Positions 11,224 through 17,315 of a stretch of 17,315 nt of DNA are shown here, piece after piece. Source of the DNA: an uncultured Eubacteriales bacterium (GTDB lineage Bacteria > Bacillota > Clostridia > Christensenellales > UBA1242); the NCBI GenBank assembly GCA_902796635.1, contig CADBPU010000050.1, positions 1 through 17,315 of the forward strand, given 5' to 3'. The number at the start of each line of letters is the position of its first letter. The stretch's first letter is position 1. The position numbers and the translations under genes are program-made. The notes under the pieces are model-generated. The model saw only the letters and a list, made by a program, of their open reading frames with translations, ran no database searches and was not told where the DNA came from.

Positions 11224-13650
11224 ATGTTAGACAAAAAATATAACGCAGAAGAAAAAGAACAAAAATGGCAAGAATATTGGTATGATAATGATATATACAA
11301 GTTTGAGCCGAAAGAAAATCAAAAAATATATTCAATAGACACCCCACCACCAACAGTAAATGGCAAAATTCACATGGGGCATTTGTCTTCATATATGCAT
11401 ATAGAAACCATTGCACGTCATCACAGAATGAAGGGCGAAGCAGTTTACTTCCCTTTTGGTTTTGATGATAATGGTCTTCCAACAGAGAGGTATGTTGAAA
11501 AGGTTATCAAAAAGAGAGCTCAAGAACTTCCACGTGCTAAATTTATTGAAATTTGTTTGGACGAAACAAAAAAACTTGAAGAAGAATTTTTTGCACTATA
11601 CAAAAGAGCAGGTTTCAGTTGTAATCTAAAAACTCATTATTCATCAATTGCTCCACGTACTCAAAAAATTTCTCAAAAATCATTTATAGATTTATATAAC
11701 AAAGGACTTGTATATCATGCAGAATCCCCATCTCTTTGGTGCACAGAGTGCAGAACAGCTTGCGCTCAAAGTGAACTTGAAAGCAAGGATATAGAAAGCA
11801 CATTTAATTATTTGAAGTTTTACATAAGTGGAACAGATGAGTATGTGACAGTTGCCACAACACGACCAGAAATGCTTTGTGGTGTTTGCTGTGTGTTTGT
11901 CAATCCAAAAGATATAAAAAATATTCATTTACTCACAAAAAAATTGGTAGTTCCATATTTTGGCTACGAAGTTCCAGTGCTTGCTGATGACCTTGTTGAT
12001 ATGGAAAAGGGTTCTGGTGTTGTTATGTGCTGTACGTTTGGCGACACTGTTGATAAGGAATGGCAAAGAAAACATAAATTGCCAATCAAAAAATGCTTTA
12101 CTGATGATGGCAGAATGACAGAACTTGCTGGCGAATTTGCTGGTATGCCAATTCTTGAAGGCAGACAAGCAATCATTGCAAAACTTAAAGAAAACGACTT
12201 CTTAATAAAGCAAGAAAACATAGTTCACAGTGTTTCAACTCACGAAAGATGTGGTACACCTGTTGAAATTGCAGTAAAAAATCAATGGTTTATTGATGTT
12301 TTAAGTCATAAAGATGAACTATACAAAGCAGGCCTTGACCTAAATTGGTATCCAAAGTCAATGAGAGCAAGATATCTCAATTGGGTTGAAAATTTGTCTT
12401 GGAATTGGTGTATTTCTCGTCAAAGATATTTCGGCATACCTTTTCCTGTTTGGTACTGCAAAAATTGTGGTAAACCAAAACTTGCAGATGAAAGTGATTT
12501 GCCAGTTGACCCACTCAAAGATAGTCCAAAAACTCCTTGTGAATGTGGTTGCAATGAATTTGCCCCAGAAACTGATGTTATGGACACATGGGCAACATCA
12601 AGTTTGACACCTCAAATTTCAACAGACCTATACACAAACAAGGGCTTTGATGACACAATGGTTCCTATGAACTTGCGTCCAAATGCACACGACAATATTC
12701 GTGTTTGGGATTTCTACACAATCACAAAAAGTTTATATCACTTTGGCAAACTTCCTTGGAAAGATTTGATGATTTCTGGCTATGTCACAAGCCCTGATGG
12801 AAGCAAACTTGCAAAATCAAAGGGTAATGGTGCAGATAGCCCACAAAACATAATCAAAACATATTCAGCAGACGTCACAAGATATTGGGCAAATAATCTT
12901 ACTCTTGGAAAAGACACAGCGTTTAGTTTGGTTGAATTTGACAACGGAAAAAAACTTGTAAACAAAATTTGGAATGCTTCAAAATTTGTTATGATGTTTT
13001 TGGAAAATTATGAGCCAAAGAAAGTGAATTTGGAAGTTATGGATAAATGGATACTTGCTAGATATAACGAACTTGTAAAAAAGTTTATTGGTTATTTAGA
13101 TAAGTATGAAATTGCACTTGCTGTGAATGAACTTGAAAAGTTTTTCTGGAATTTCTGTGATAACTATATAGAAATAGTTAAAAGAAGATTATACAATCCA
13201 GATGTTTATGGTGAAGAAAAGTGCAACTCTGCAAAATATGCTTGCTTCAATGTTTTGCTTGGTATGCTTAAAATGTTTGCACCAGTGCTTCCACACATAA
13301 CAGAAGAAATTTACATGGACTATTTTGCAAAGTTTGAAAATGCAAAATCAATTCATGCAACACAGTATCTTGTTTTGGATGAAAAGTTTGATGATGAGAT
13401 AATCGCAAATGGTGATAAGCTTGTTGAACTTGTTTCAAAAGTTAGACAATACAAAAGCGAGAATAAAGCATCACTCAAAGCCGAAATTGAAGAAGTGACA
13501 ATAACTTCAAATATAACAGATTTCTTCAAACAGGCAGAACCAGATTTGGTTGGTGTTTGCTCAATAAGAAAAATGAATTATAATGATGGCGAGTATTCTG
13601 TTGAACTTGGAAAGATTGTTCCACCAGAAGCTGATGCTCAAAATCAATAA
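11224..13650 (+). CDS. valS: valyl-tRNA synthetase, archaeal-like type
   Basis: An 808-aa class I synthetase charging tRNA-Val. The HIGH motif is HMGH (50-53), preceded by TPPPTVNGK. The KMSKS motif is KLAKS (528-532), with Ala in place of the usual Ser. The CP1 editing domain has TTRPE (212-216). GFDDNGLPTE and DVMDTWATSS are hallmarks of the archaeal/alternative ValRS group rather than the common bacterial one. Zinc-type Cys sets occur at WCTEC (C173, C176), WYCKNC (C412, C415) and CECGC (439-443). The anticodon-binding helical domain follows. An in-frame ATG at 11179 lies inside the promoter, so the start is 11224, which has CGGAG at 11211-11215. aspS follows after 96 bases on the same strand. 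Confidence 0.93.
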   Translation: MLDKKYNAEEKEQKWQEYWYDNDIYKFEPKENQKIYSIDTPPPTVNGKIHMGHLSSYMHIETIARHHRMKGEAVYFPFGFDDNGLPTERYVEKVIKKRAQELPRAKFIEICLDETKKLEEEFFALYKRAGFSCNLKTHYSSIAPRTQKISQKSFIDLYNKGLVYHAESPSLWCTECRTACAQSELESKDIESTFNYLKFYISGTDEYVTVATTRPEMLCGVCCVFVNPKDIKNIHLLTKKLVVPYFGYEVPVLADDLVDMEKGSGVVMCCTFGDTVDKEWQRKHKLPIKKCFTDDGRMTELAGEFAGMPILEGRQAIIAKLKENDFLIKQENIVHSVSTHERCGTPVEIAVKNQWFIDVLSHKDELYKAGLDLNWYPKSMRARYLNWVENLSWNWCISRQRYFGIPFPVWYCKNCGKPKLADESDLPVDPLKDSPKTPCECGCNEFAPETDVMDTWATSSLTPQISTDLYTNKGFDDTMVPMNLRPNAHDNIRVWDFYTITKSLYHFGKLPWKDLMISGYVTSPDGSKLAKSKGNGADSPQNIIKTYSADVTRYWANNLTLGKDTAFSLVEFDNGKKLVNKIWNASKFVMMFLENYEPKKVNLEVMDKWILARYNELVKKFIGYLDKYEIALAVNELEKFFWNFCDNYIEIVKRRLYNPDVYGEEKCNSAKYACFNVLLGMLKMFAPVLPHITEEIYMDYFAKFENAKSIHATQYLVLDEKFDDEIIANGDKLVELVSKVRQYKSENKASLKAEIEEVTITSNITDFFKQAEPDLVGVCSIRKMNYNDGEYSVELGKIVPPEADAQNQ

Positions 13651-13682
13651 TTTTGAAAAAAATTCAAAAAATTAATGAAAAA

Positions 13683-13712
13683 TTGGCAAAAAAATGCTAA
13701 ATTTTATATATT
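13683..13712 (+). promoter_or_regulatory. possible promoter of aspS
   Basis: TTGGCA (13683-13688) and TATATT (13707-13712), separated by 18 bases. Predicted +1 is near 13719. aspS may therefore be transcribed both from here and by read-through from valS, as no clear terminator lies between them. Confidence 0.4.
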
Positions 13713-13746
13713 TTTTCAAAAAATCAAAAAAAGGACTAAGAAAATT

Positions 13747-15036
13747 ATGGAAAGACAATTAATAAAAGATGTAAAGCCGGGGGAAAGGGTTAAACTTTCT
13801 GGGTTTGTTGAAAATTTAAGAAACAAGAGAACAATGTGTTTTATTGTTTTGAAAGATATTTCAGGTAAAATTCAAGTGACAATTGAAAAAGAAAAAAGTG
13901 AAGAACTTGCAAAAATTTGTGATGCCCTTACCATAGAAAGCGTTTTGACAGTTGAAGGTATGGCTGTTGCAAACGAATATGTAAAATTAAACGGAATTGA
14001 AGTTTTGCCAGAGACTATGACAATAGAATCTCTTGCAGATGCTTTACCAATCAAAGAAGATTCATCAATTGACCTAAAACTTGATTATAGATGGCTTGAC
14101 CTAAGAAGTGAAAAAAATCAACTCATATTCAAAGTTCAAACACTCATTTCACAAAGTTTTAGAGAACTTTTGGTTAGCAAGGGTTTTTTGGAAATACACA
14201 GTCCAAAAATCATTGGTACTGCAAGTGAAAGTGGAAGCGATGTTTTTGAAGTAAAATATTTTGACACAAAGGCATATCTTGCACAAAGCCCACAGTTCTA
14301 TAAGCAAATGGCTATGGCAAGTGGCTTTGAAAAAGTTTTTGAAGTAGGTCCAGTTTTTAGAGCTGAAAAGAGTTACACAAACAAGCACGCAACAGAGTTC
14401 ACTGGCTTTGACCTTGAATTTAGCTATATCAATTCCTTCAAAGATGTTATGGCTATGGAAGAAGAGATGATAACATATATGCTTGAAAAAGTTGTGGCAA
14501 AATATGGCGAAGATGTTGAGAGATTGTTTGGTGTTAAATTGGTTGTTCCAACAAGACCTTTCCCTGTTATGAAACTTGCTGATGTTTACAAAGAACTTGA
14601 AGAAAGATATGGTTTCACTGTTCCAGAAGAAGAAAAGGATGACCTTACAACAGAAGCAGAACGTCTTTGTGAAAGAATGACAAAAGAAAAGTTTAATCAC
14701 GAATTTTTATTTATTACAGATTACAGTGCAAAAAAGCGTGCTTTCTATCATATGAGAGATGAAAGGGGAGTACCACTTGGCTATGACCTTATTTGGAAGG
14801 GAGTTGAAATAACAACTGGTGCACAAAGAGAGCATAGATATGAGCAACTCAAAAAGCAAGCAGAAGAAAAGGGTCTTGACAAAGATGTAAAAAACTATCT
14901 CAAATTCTTTGAATATGGTTGCCCACCACATGGCGGTTTTGGTATTGGACTTGACAGAATAACAATGAGTGTGCTTGGTATAACTATAAAGGAAGCAGAA
15001 TTTATCTTCCGTGGCCCAAGAAGAATTGAACCATAA
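13747..15036 (+). CDS. aspS: aspartyl-tRNA synthetase, archaeal/eukaryotic-like type
   Basis: A 429-aa class II synthetase charging tRNA-Asp. An N-terminal OB-fold anticodon-binding domain (about 8-100, VKLSGFVENLR ... IVLKDISGKIQV) precedes the catalytic core. Motif 1 is around FLEIHSPKII, motif 2 is VFRAEKSYTNKHATEF (from about 203), and motif 3 is GIGLDRI (399-405). The usual bacterial AspRS is about 590 aa with a GAD insertion; this one lacks it and has the archaeal-style QSPQFYKQMAMASGFEKVFE block. Many such enzymes are non-discriminating and also load Asp on tRNA-Asn when GatCAB is present; that cannot be judged here. The start is ATG 13747, with AAGGA at 13731-13735. An in-frame ATG at 13675 adds a low-complexity head overlapping the promoter and is rejected. 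Confidence 0.93.
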   Translation: MERQLIKDVKPGERVKLSGFVENLRNKRTMCFIVLKDISGKIQVTIEKEKSEELAKICDALTIESVLTVEGMAVANEYVKLNGIEVLPETMTIESLADALPIKEDSSIDLKLDYRWLDLRSEKNQLIFKVQTLISQSFRELLVSKGFLEIHSPKIIGTASESGSDVFEVKYFDTKAYLAQSPQFYKQMAMASGFEKVFEVGPVFRAEKSYTNKHATEFTGFDLEFSYINSFKDVMAMEEEMITYMLEKVVAKYGEDVERLFGVKLVVPTRPFPVMKLADVYKELEERYGFTVPEEEKDDLTTEAERLCERMTKEKFNHEFLFITDYSAKKRAFYHMRDERGVPLGYDLIWKGVEITTGAQREHRYEQLKKQAEEKGLDKDVKNYLKFFEYGCPPHGGFGIGLDRITMSVLGITIKEAEFIFRGPRRIEP

Positions 15037-15047
15037 TAAATAAAAGT

Positions 15048-15082
15048 AAAAAAATAGCAAACATGATATTTGCTATTTTTTT
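15048..15082. terminator. bidirectional terminator between aspS and the YjzC-like gene
   Basis: Perfect 14-bp stem (15048-15061 with 15069-15082) with core ATAGCAAA/TTTGCTAT, loop of 7, and T runs on both strands. It serves aspS on the plus strand and the small minus-strand gene ending at 15100. Confidence 0.9.
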
Positions 15083-15099
15083 GTGTTGTTTTAAGTCAA

Positions 15100-15264
15100 T
15101 TACTCTTCCATTGTGTAATAACTTCCGCTGTGTTGTGTTGCTGGAAATCTTTTACCTTTTTCTAAGTATAGAGAACCACCGTTGTGTCCATATTCGTCAT
15201 AAGCAACATATGTTGCTGATTCTGGAACTTCTTCACCTGGTCTCCATTGTCTTGTTGAAGCCAT
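15100..15264 (-). CDS. small YjzC-like protein, 54 aa
   Basis: This short gene is easily missed. On the minus strand, ATG 15264 is preceded by TGGAGGTGA (15276-15268), a near-perfect match to the anti-Shine-Dalgarno sequence and the strongest ribosome binding site in the window. The product begins MASTRQWRPGEEVPESATYV and continues with an acidic, Gly-rich turn, LYLEKGKRFPATQHSGSYYT and an acidic end. The pattern W/F-x-P-G-E-x-x-P ... Y ... L-x-x-G-x-x-F-P-x-T resembles the YjzC family of small Firmicutes proteins, whose function is unknown to me. It is cytosolic, with no membrane segment. It lies between the aspS terminator and the mscS terminator, so it is transcribed on its own. I found no convincing promoter in 15277-15356. 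The strong ribosome binding site suggests high expression. Confidence 0.82.
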   Translation of the reverse strand: MASTRQWRPGEEVPESATYVAYDEYGHNGGSLYLEKGKRFPATQHSGSYYTMEE

Positions 15265-15356
15265 AATTCACCTCCATAAATATTTTGAGCAAATCAAAGT
15301 TTATTATTCAATATAAATTTTTAGTAAATTGCAAATAATAACTTGGTATTTTTTAA

Positions 15357-15381
15357 CAAAAAAACCACGAAAATCGTGGTT
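15357..15381 (-). terminator. terminator of mscS
   Basis: Perfect 8-bp stem AACCACGA/TCGTGGTT (15363-15370, 15374-15381) with loop AAA, followed on the minus strand by a T run (complement of 15358-15364). It lies 18 bases after the mscS stop. Confidence 0.85.
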
Positions 15382-15399
15382 AATTTTTATTATATTTGT

Positions 15400-16425
15400 T
15401 TATTTATTTGTATCTTCAAAGTTCTTTGCTTGGTCGCTTTGGTCCTTTGCAAACTTGCTTGCTTGTTCTTTTTGATATTTTGTAATTTTAGCATCAAATT
15501 CTTCAGGTTGATTGATAGTGACTTGTGGAAATGGTATGCTGACATTATTTTCATCAAATATCATCTTTATTTCACGATTAAGCGCTCTTTGCACAACATA
15601 ATAATTAGATTCTTTTACTGTTGCAATAAATAGCAGATTTACGCTTGAATCTCCCAAACTGTCAACACCTTTATAGTAAGGACCTTCAACAATTTCTGGT
15701 ATGTTTTGTTTTATTCTTTCCAAATTATTTTTGATAATTAACTCAACTCTTGGAATAGATTCTCTATAATCAATTGCAACCACACATGTTGTGACTGAAA
15801 GTTCTTTTGATTGATTGATTATTGATGAAATTTGACTGTTGTTTATAATTTTTATATTACCTTGCCAGTCAATGATTTTTGTTGTACGAATACCAATTTC
15901 GTCAACTGTTCCACGCCAGCCGTCAATAATAACAATGTCGCCAACTTGAAATTCACCTTCAAACACAATAAACATTCCTGCAATGATATCTGCAATCAAA
16001 CTTTGTGCTCCAAGACCTATAACCAAGCTCAAAATTCCTGCGCTTGCAAGTAGTGTTCCTGTATCTACACCCCATGCACCCAAAATCATAAGAATAGCAA
16101 TGATTGCTATGAGATATTTGATAAAACTATTCATAAGTTTTACTATAGTTGTGCTTCTGTTTGATCTTGCTAACAACTTTTTAAGTAAAAATCTCACAAG
16201 CAAACTCAAAAGCCATGCTATTGTTACAATTTGAATTGTTCTAAGCAATGCAGGTATTTTATTATACAATGTGTTGATAAAATCATTTGAACTTATTGTA
16301 TCATAAAATACTGAATATGGCCCAAATATGTATCCTGATAAAACAAAAATTGCTATTGTTATGGCTGAAAATATTGAAAGAAATATTATTAATCCTACTT
16401 TTGATTTTTTTTCTTTGTTATCCAT
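15400..16425 (-). CDS. mscS: small-conductance mechanosensitive channel, MscS family
   Basis: A 341-aa MscS-type channel that opens under membrane tension to release solutes during hypo-osmotic shock. Membrane segments lie at about 11-34, 59-82 and 100-119. The pore helix is Gly/Ala-rich, GILSLVIGLGAQSLIADIIAGMFIVFE (129-156; key small residues G130, G137, G139, A140, G150). It runs into the beta domain, FQVGDIVIIDGWRGTVDEIGIRTT (159-182), which is the family signature. A cytosolic alpha-beta vestibule follows (about 210-300), then a polar, Lys/Gln-rich tail of about 35 residues. AGAAGGAGAT (16440-16431) sets the start. It lies 20 bases behind the gene at 16446, so the two form an operon. Confidence 0.93.
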   Translation of the reverse strand: MDNKEKKSKVGLIIFLSIFSAITIAIFVLSGYIFGPYSVFYDTISSNDFINTLYNKIPALLRTIQIVTIAWLLSLLVRFLLKKLLARSNRSTTIVKLMNSFIKYLIAIIAILMILGAWGVDTGTLLASAGILSLVIGLGAQSLIADIIAGMFIVFEGEFQVGDIVIIDGWRGTVDEIGIRTTKIIDWQGNIKIINNSQISSIINQSKELSVTTCVVAIDYRESIPRVELIIKNNLERIKQNIPEIVEGPYYKGVDSLGDSSVNLLFIATVKESNYYVVQRALNREIKMIFDENNVSIPFPQVTINQPEEFDAKITKYQKEQASKFAKDQSDQAKNFEDTNK

Positions 16426-16445
16426 ATTAAATCTCCTTCTCTTAT

Positions 16446-17054
16446 TTATGGCCCTGTTGTTGGGTCATCACTTGTGTTTGGCTTTGTTCTGCCAACCGTG
16501 GTCAGTGATTTTGTAGCAATGGTTCTTCCATTCGCCTTGACAGCCAAGTTATAAGTCATATTTGGTTTCAAATCTTCAAAAACACCATCTATGTAATTAT
16601 CTTCAAATTCTTCACTATAATTTACAAAGTCATTGTAAAGGACTAGGGTAAATACTTCCATATTGTCTTCGTATTCTATATCATAGTTCTCTTTATTTAT
16701 TCTGTTTTTGTTTTCAATATATACATTATAATAAATTGCATTTTCTGTCGCATAACAATCTTCCATGTCAACATAGTAATTATTAAAGTATGGTGAGATT
16801 GCTTCAACTCCTGCAACACCAATCACAGCAGAAGATACAACAGCAACAAATTTTGTGACCAACCCAGAAACATTTTTTGCTTTGTCTTCGGTTTTCTTTT
16901 TGTTTGTTTCTGGCGGTTTTTCATTTATTGATGGTGCCGTTTTTTGTGTATTTAAGTCATTTTTACTTTTTCCAACAAAATTAGCAGAGTAGTTATTTCT
17001 GCTTTTGTAATTTGATGAATTACTACCATAATTGTTGGATTCTATATTATTCAC
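16446..17054 (-). CDS. single-pass membrane protein with fibronectin-III-like outer domain
   Basis: I do not recognise the protein as a whole. Residues 1-60 are Asn/Ser/Lys-rich and probably disordered. A hydrophobic helix covers about 64-86 (VTKFVAVVSSAVIGVAGVEA). The rest (about 93-195) looks like an all-beta domain ending in FEDLKPNMTYNLAVKANGRT and SLTTVG, the L-x-P-x-x-x-Y-x-x-x-V ... T-T pattern of fibronectin type III strands E-G. A short Thr/Pro/Asp tail follows. The outside location of the beta domain is inference. The best start is GTG 17054 (202 aa), 5 bases after AAGGGG (17065-17060); GTG 17060 overlaps that site and is rejected. It is the first gene of an operon with mscS, so a role near that channel or the cell envelope is possible. 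Confidence 0.8.
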   Translation of the reverse strand: MNNIESNNYGSNSSNYKSRNNYSANFVGKSKNDLNTQKTAPSINEKPPETNKKKTEDKAKNVSGLVTKFVAVVSSAVIGVAGVEAISPYFNNYYVDMEDCYATENAIYYNVYIENKNRINKENYDIEYEDNMEVFTLVLYNDFVNYSEEFEDNYIDGVFEDLKPNMTYNLAVKANGRTIATKSLTTVGRTKPNTSDDPTTGP

Positions 17055-17073
17055 AAACACCCCTTATATTTTT

Positions 17074-17079
17074 ATTATA
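17074..17079 (-). promoter_or_regulatory. extended -10 promoter of the FN3-like gene and mscS
   Basis: On the minus strand, TATAAT (17079-17074) with extended TGT directly upstream (17082-17080). No good -35 box was found, which is common for extended -10 promoters. Predicted +1 is near 17067, so the leader would begin just ahead of AAGGGG. Confidence 0.55.
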
Positions 17080-17162
17080 ACATACATATAAGAATTTTGA
17101 AAAATAAATTTGCTTATAAAATTTCAATAAAAAACGACTTTTATATATAAACAATTTTTTAC

Positions 17163-17315
17163 TTAATATTTTAGACTTTTGACAAATTCTTTATCAAATT
17201 TATTTACTCTAAAACTTTCACAAATCTTTGAAATACTTTTGTTTTGAACACTTTTTTCAAATCTTTTGTCTTGTAAAAATTTCAATGTTTGGTTTTTACT
17301 TTTTACAAAGGCAAC
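17163..17315 (-). CDS. C-terminal 50 residues of an unknown gene
   Basis: An open frame enters from the right edge on the minus strand and stops at TAA (17165-17163). The visible part begins VAFVKSKNQTLKFLQDKRFE and ends in KEFVKSLKY. It is Lys-rich, has no membrane segment, and looks helical. It is too short to identify. Some 80 bases of AT-rich DNA separate its stop from the promoter of the next minus-strand gene; I see no clear terminator hairpin in that gap. Confidence 0.5.
   Translation of the reverse strand, partial: VAFVKSKNQTLKFLQDKRFEKSVQNKSISKICESFRVNKFDKEFVKSLKY

Noticed and set aside
13651..13669. Hairpin TTTTGAA/TTCAAAA after valS
   Set aside because: Weak, A-rich loop and no T run downstream; not supported as a terminator.
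13675..13746. Upstream ATG start for aspS at 13675
   Set aside because: The extra residues are low-complexity Lys/Phe sequence over a possible promoter; ATG 13747 fits the family length.
14149..14700. Long minus-strand open frame (183 codons) opposite aspS
   Set aside because: It is antisense to a well-supported synthetase, has biased Phe/Cys/Ser content typical of a shadow frame, and has no credible start signal.
15277..15356. Promoter TTGCAA (15334-15329) with TTGAAT for the YjzC-like gene
   Set aside because: The -10 box is a poor match and other weak candidates are equally likely.

Overview
The window is AT-rich chromosomal DNA of a low-GC, Gram-positive-type bacterium. It is probably an uncultured Clostridia or related Firmicutes lineage; that placement is inference. 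The support is a KtrAB-type potassium system, a YjzC-like small protein, AGGAGG-type ribosome binding sites, sigma-A promoters with extended -10 boxes, and many short U-tailed terminators. Three aminoacyl-tRNA synthetases are of non-canonical type: an archaeal-like ValRS, an archaeal-like AspRS without the bacterial GAD domain, and a short ProRS without the editing insertion. All 18 stop codons identified are TAA (16) or TAG (2); none is TGA. UGG is used for Trp and the tRNA-Trp has anticodon CCA, so the code looks standard.

Left part (1-4390): the C-terminal part of a CsoR/FrmR-fold regulator without the usual metal ligands; an unrecognised single-gene unit (284-973) with a clear promoter and terminator; a ktrB-ktrA operon; and a TtcA-family tRNA thiolase. 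The promoters of ktrB and ttcA place the predicted +1 at or within two bases of the ATG, so both mRNAs look leaderless.

Middle (4390-4970): a non-coding block with tRNA-Trp on the minus strand. It is flanked by two inverted, diverged copies of a hairpin-rich repeat, and by separate copies of the tRNA's own 5' and 3' ends. The only good promoter for the tRNA lies in front of the upstream 5'-end copy, so the tRNA seems to be read through about 174 bases of leader. This is the most unusual locus in the window.

Next (4970-9700): hisS; a membrane protein with a Gly/His-rich head and a C-terminal zinc ribbon; a minus-strand histidine phosphatase; and an operon of a HAD phosphatase with a HicB/HicA-type toxin-antitoxin pair. 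In that pair the antitoxin is short and the toxin has a long C-terminal extension.

Right part (9700-17315): divergent proS (minus) and valS-aspS (plus); then minus-strand genes for a 54-aa YjzC-like protein that is easy to miss, a MscS channel, a single-pass membrane protein with a fibronectin-III-like outer domain that shares an operon with mscS, and the last 50 residues of a gene entering from the right edge.

The themes are translation (four synthetases, a tRNA, a tRNA-modifying enzyme) and ion/osmotic balance (KtrAB, MscS). Four of the intergenic terminators look bidirectional. No CRISPR array, transposase, rRNA or phage gene was seen.
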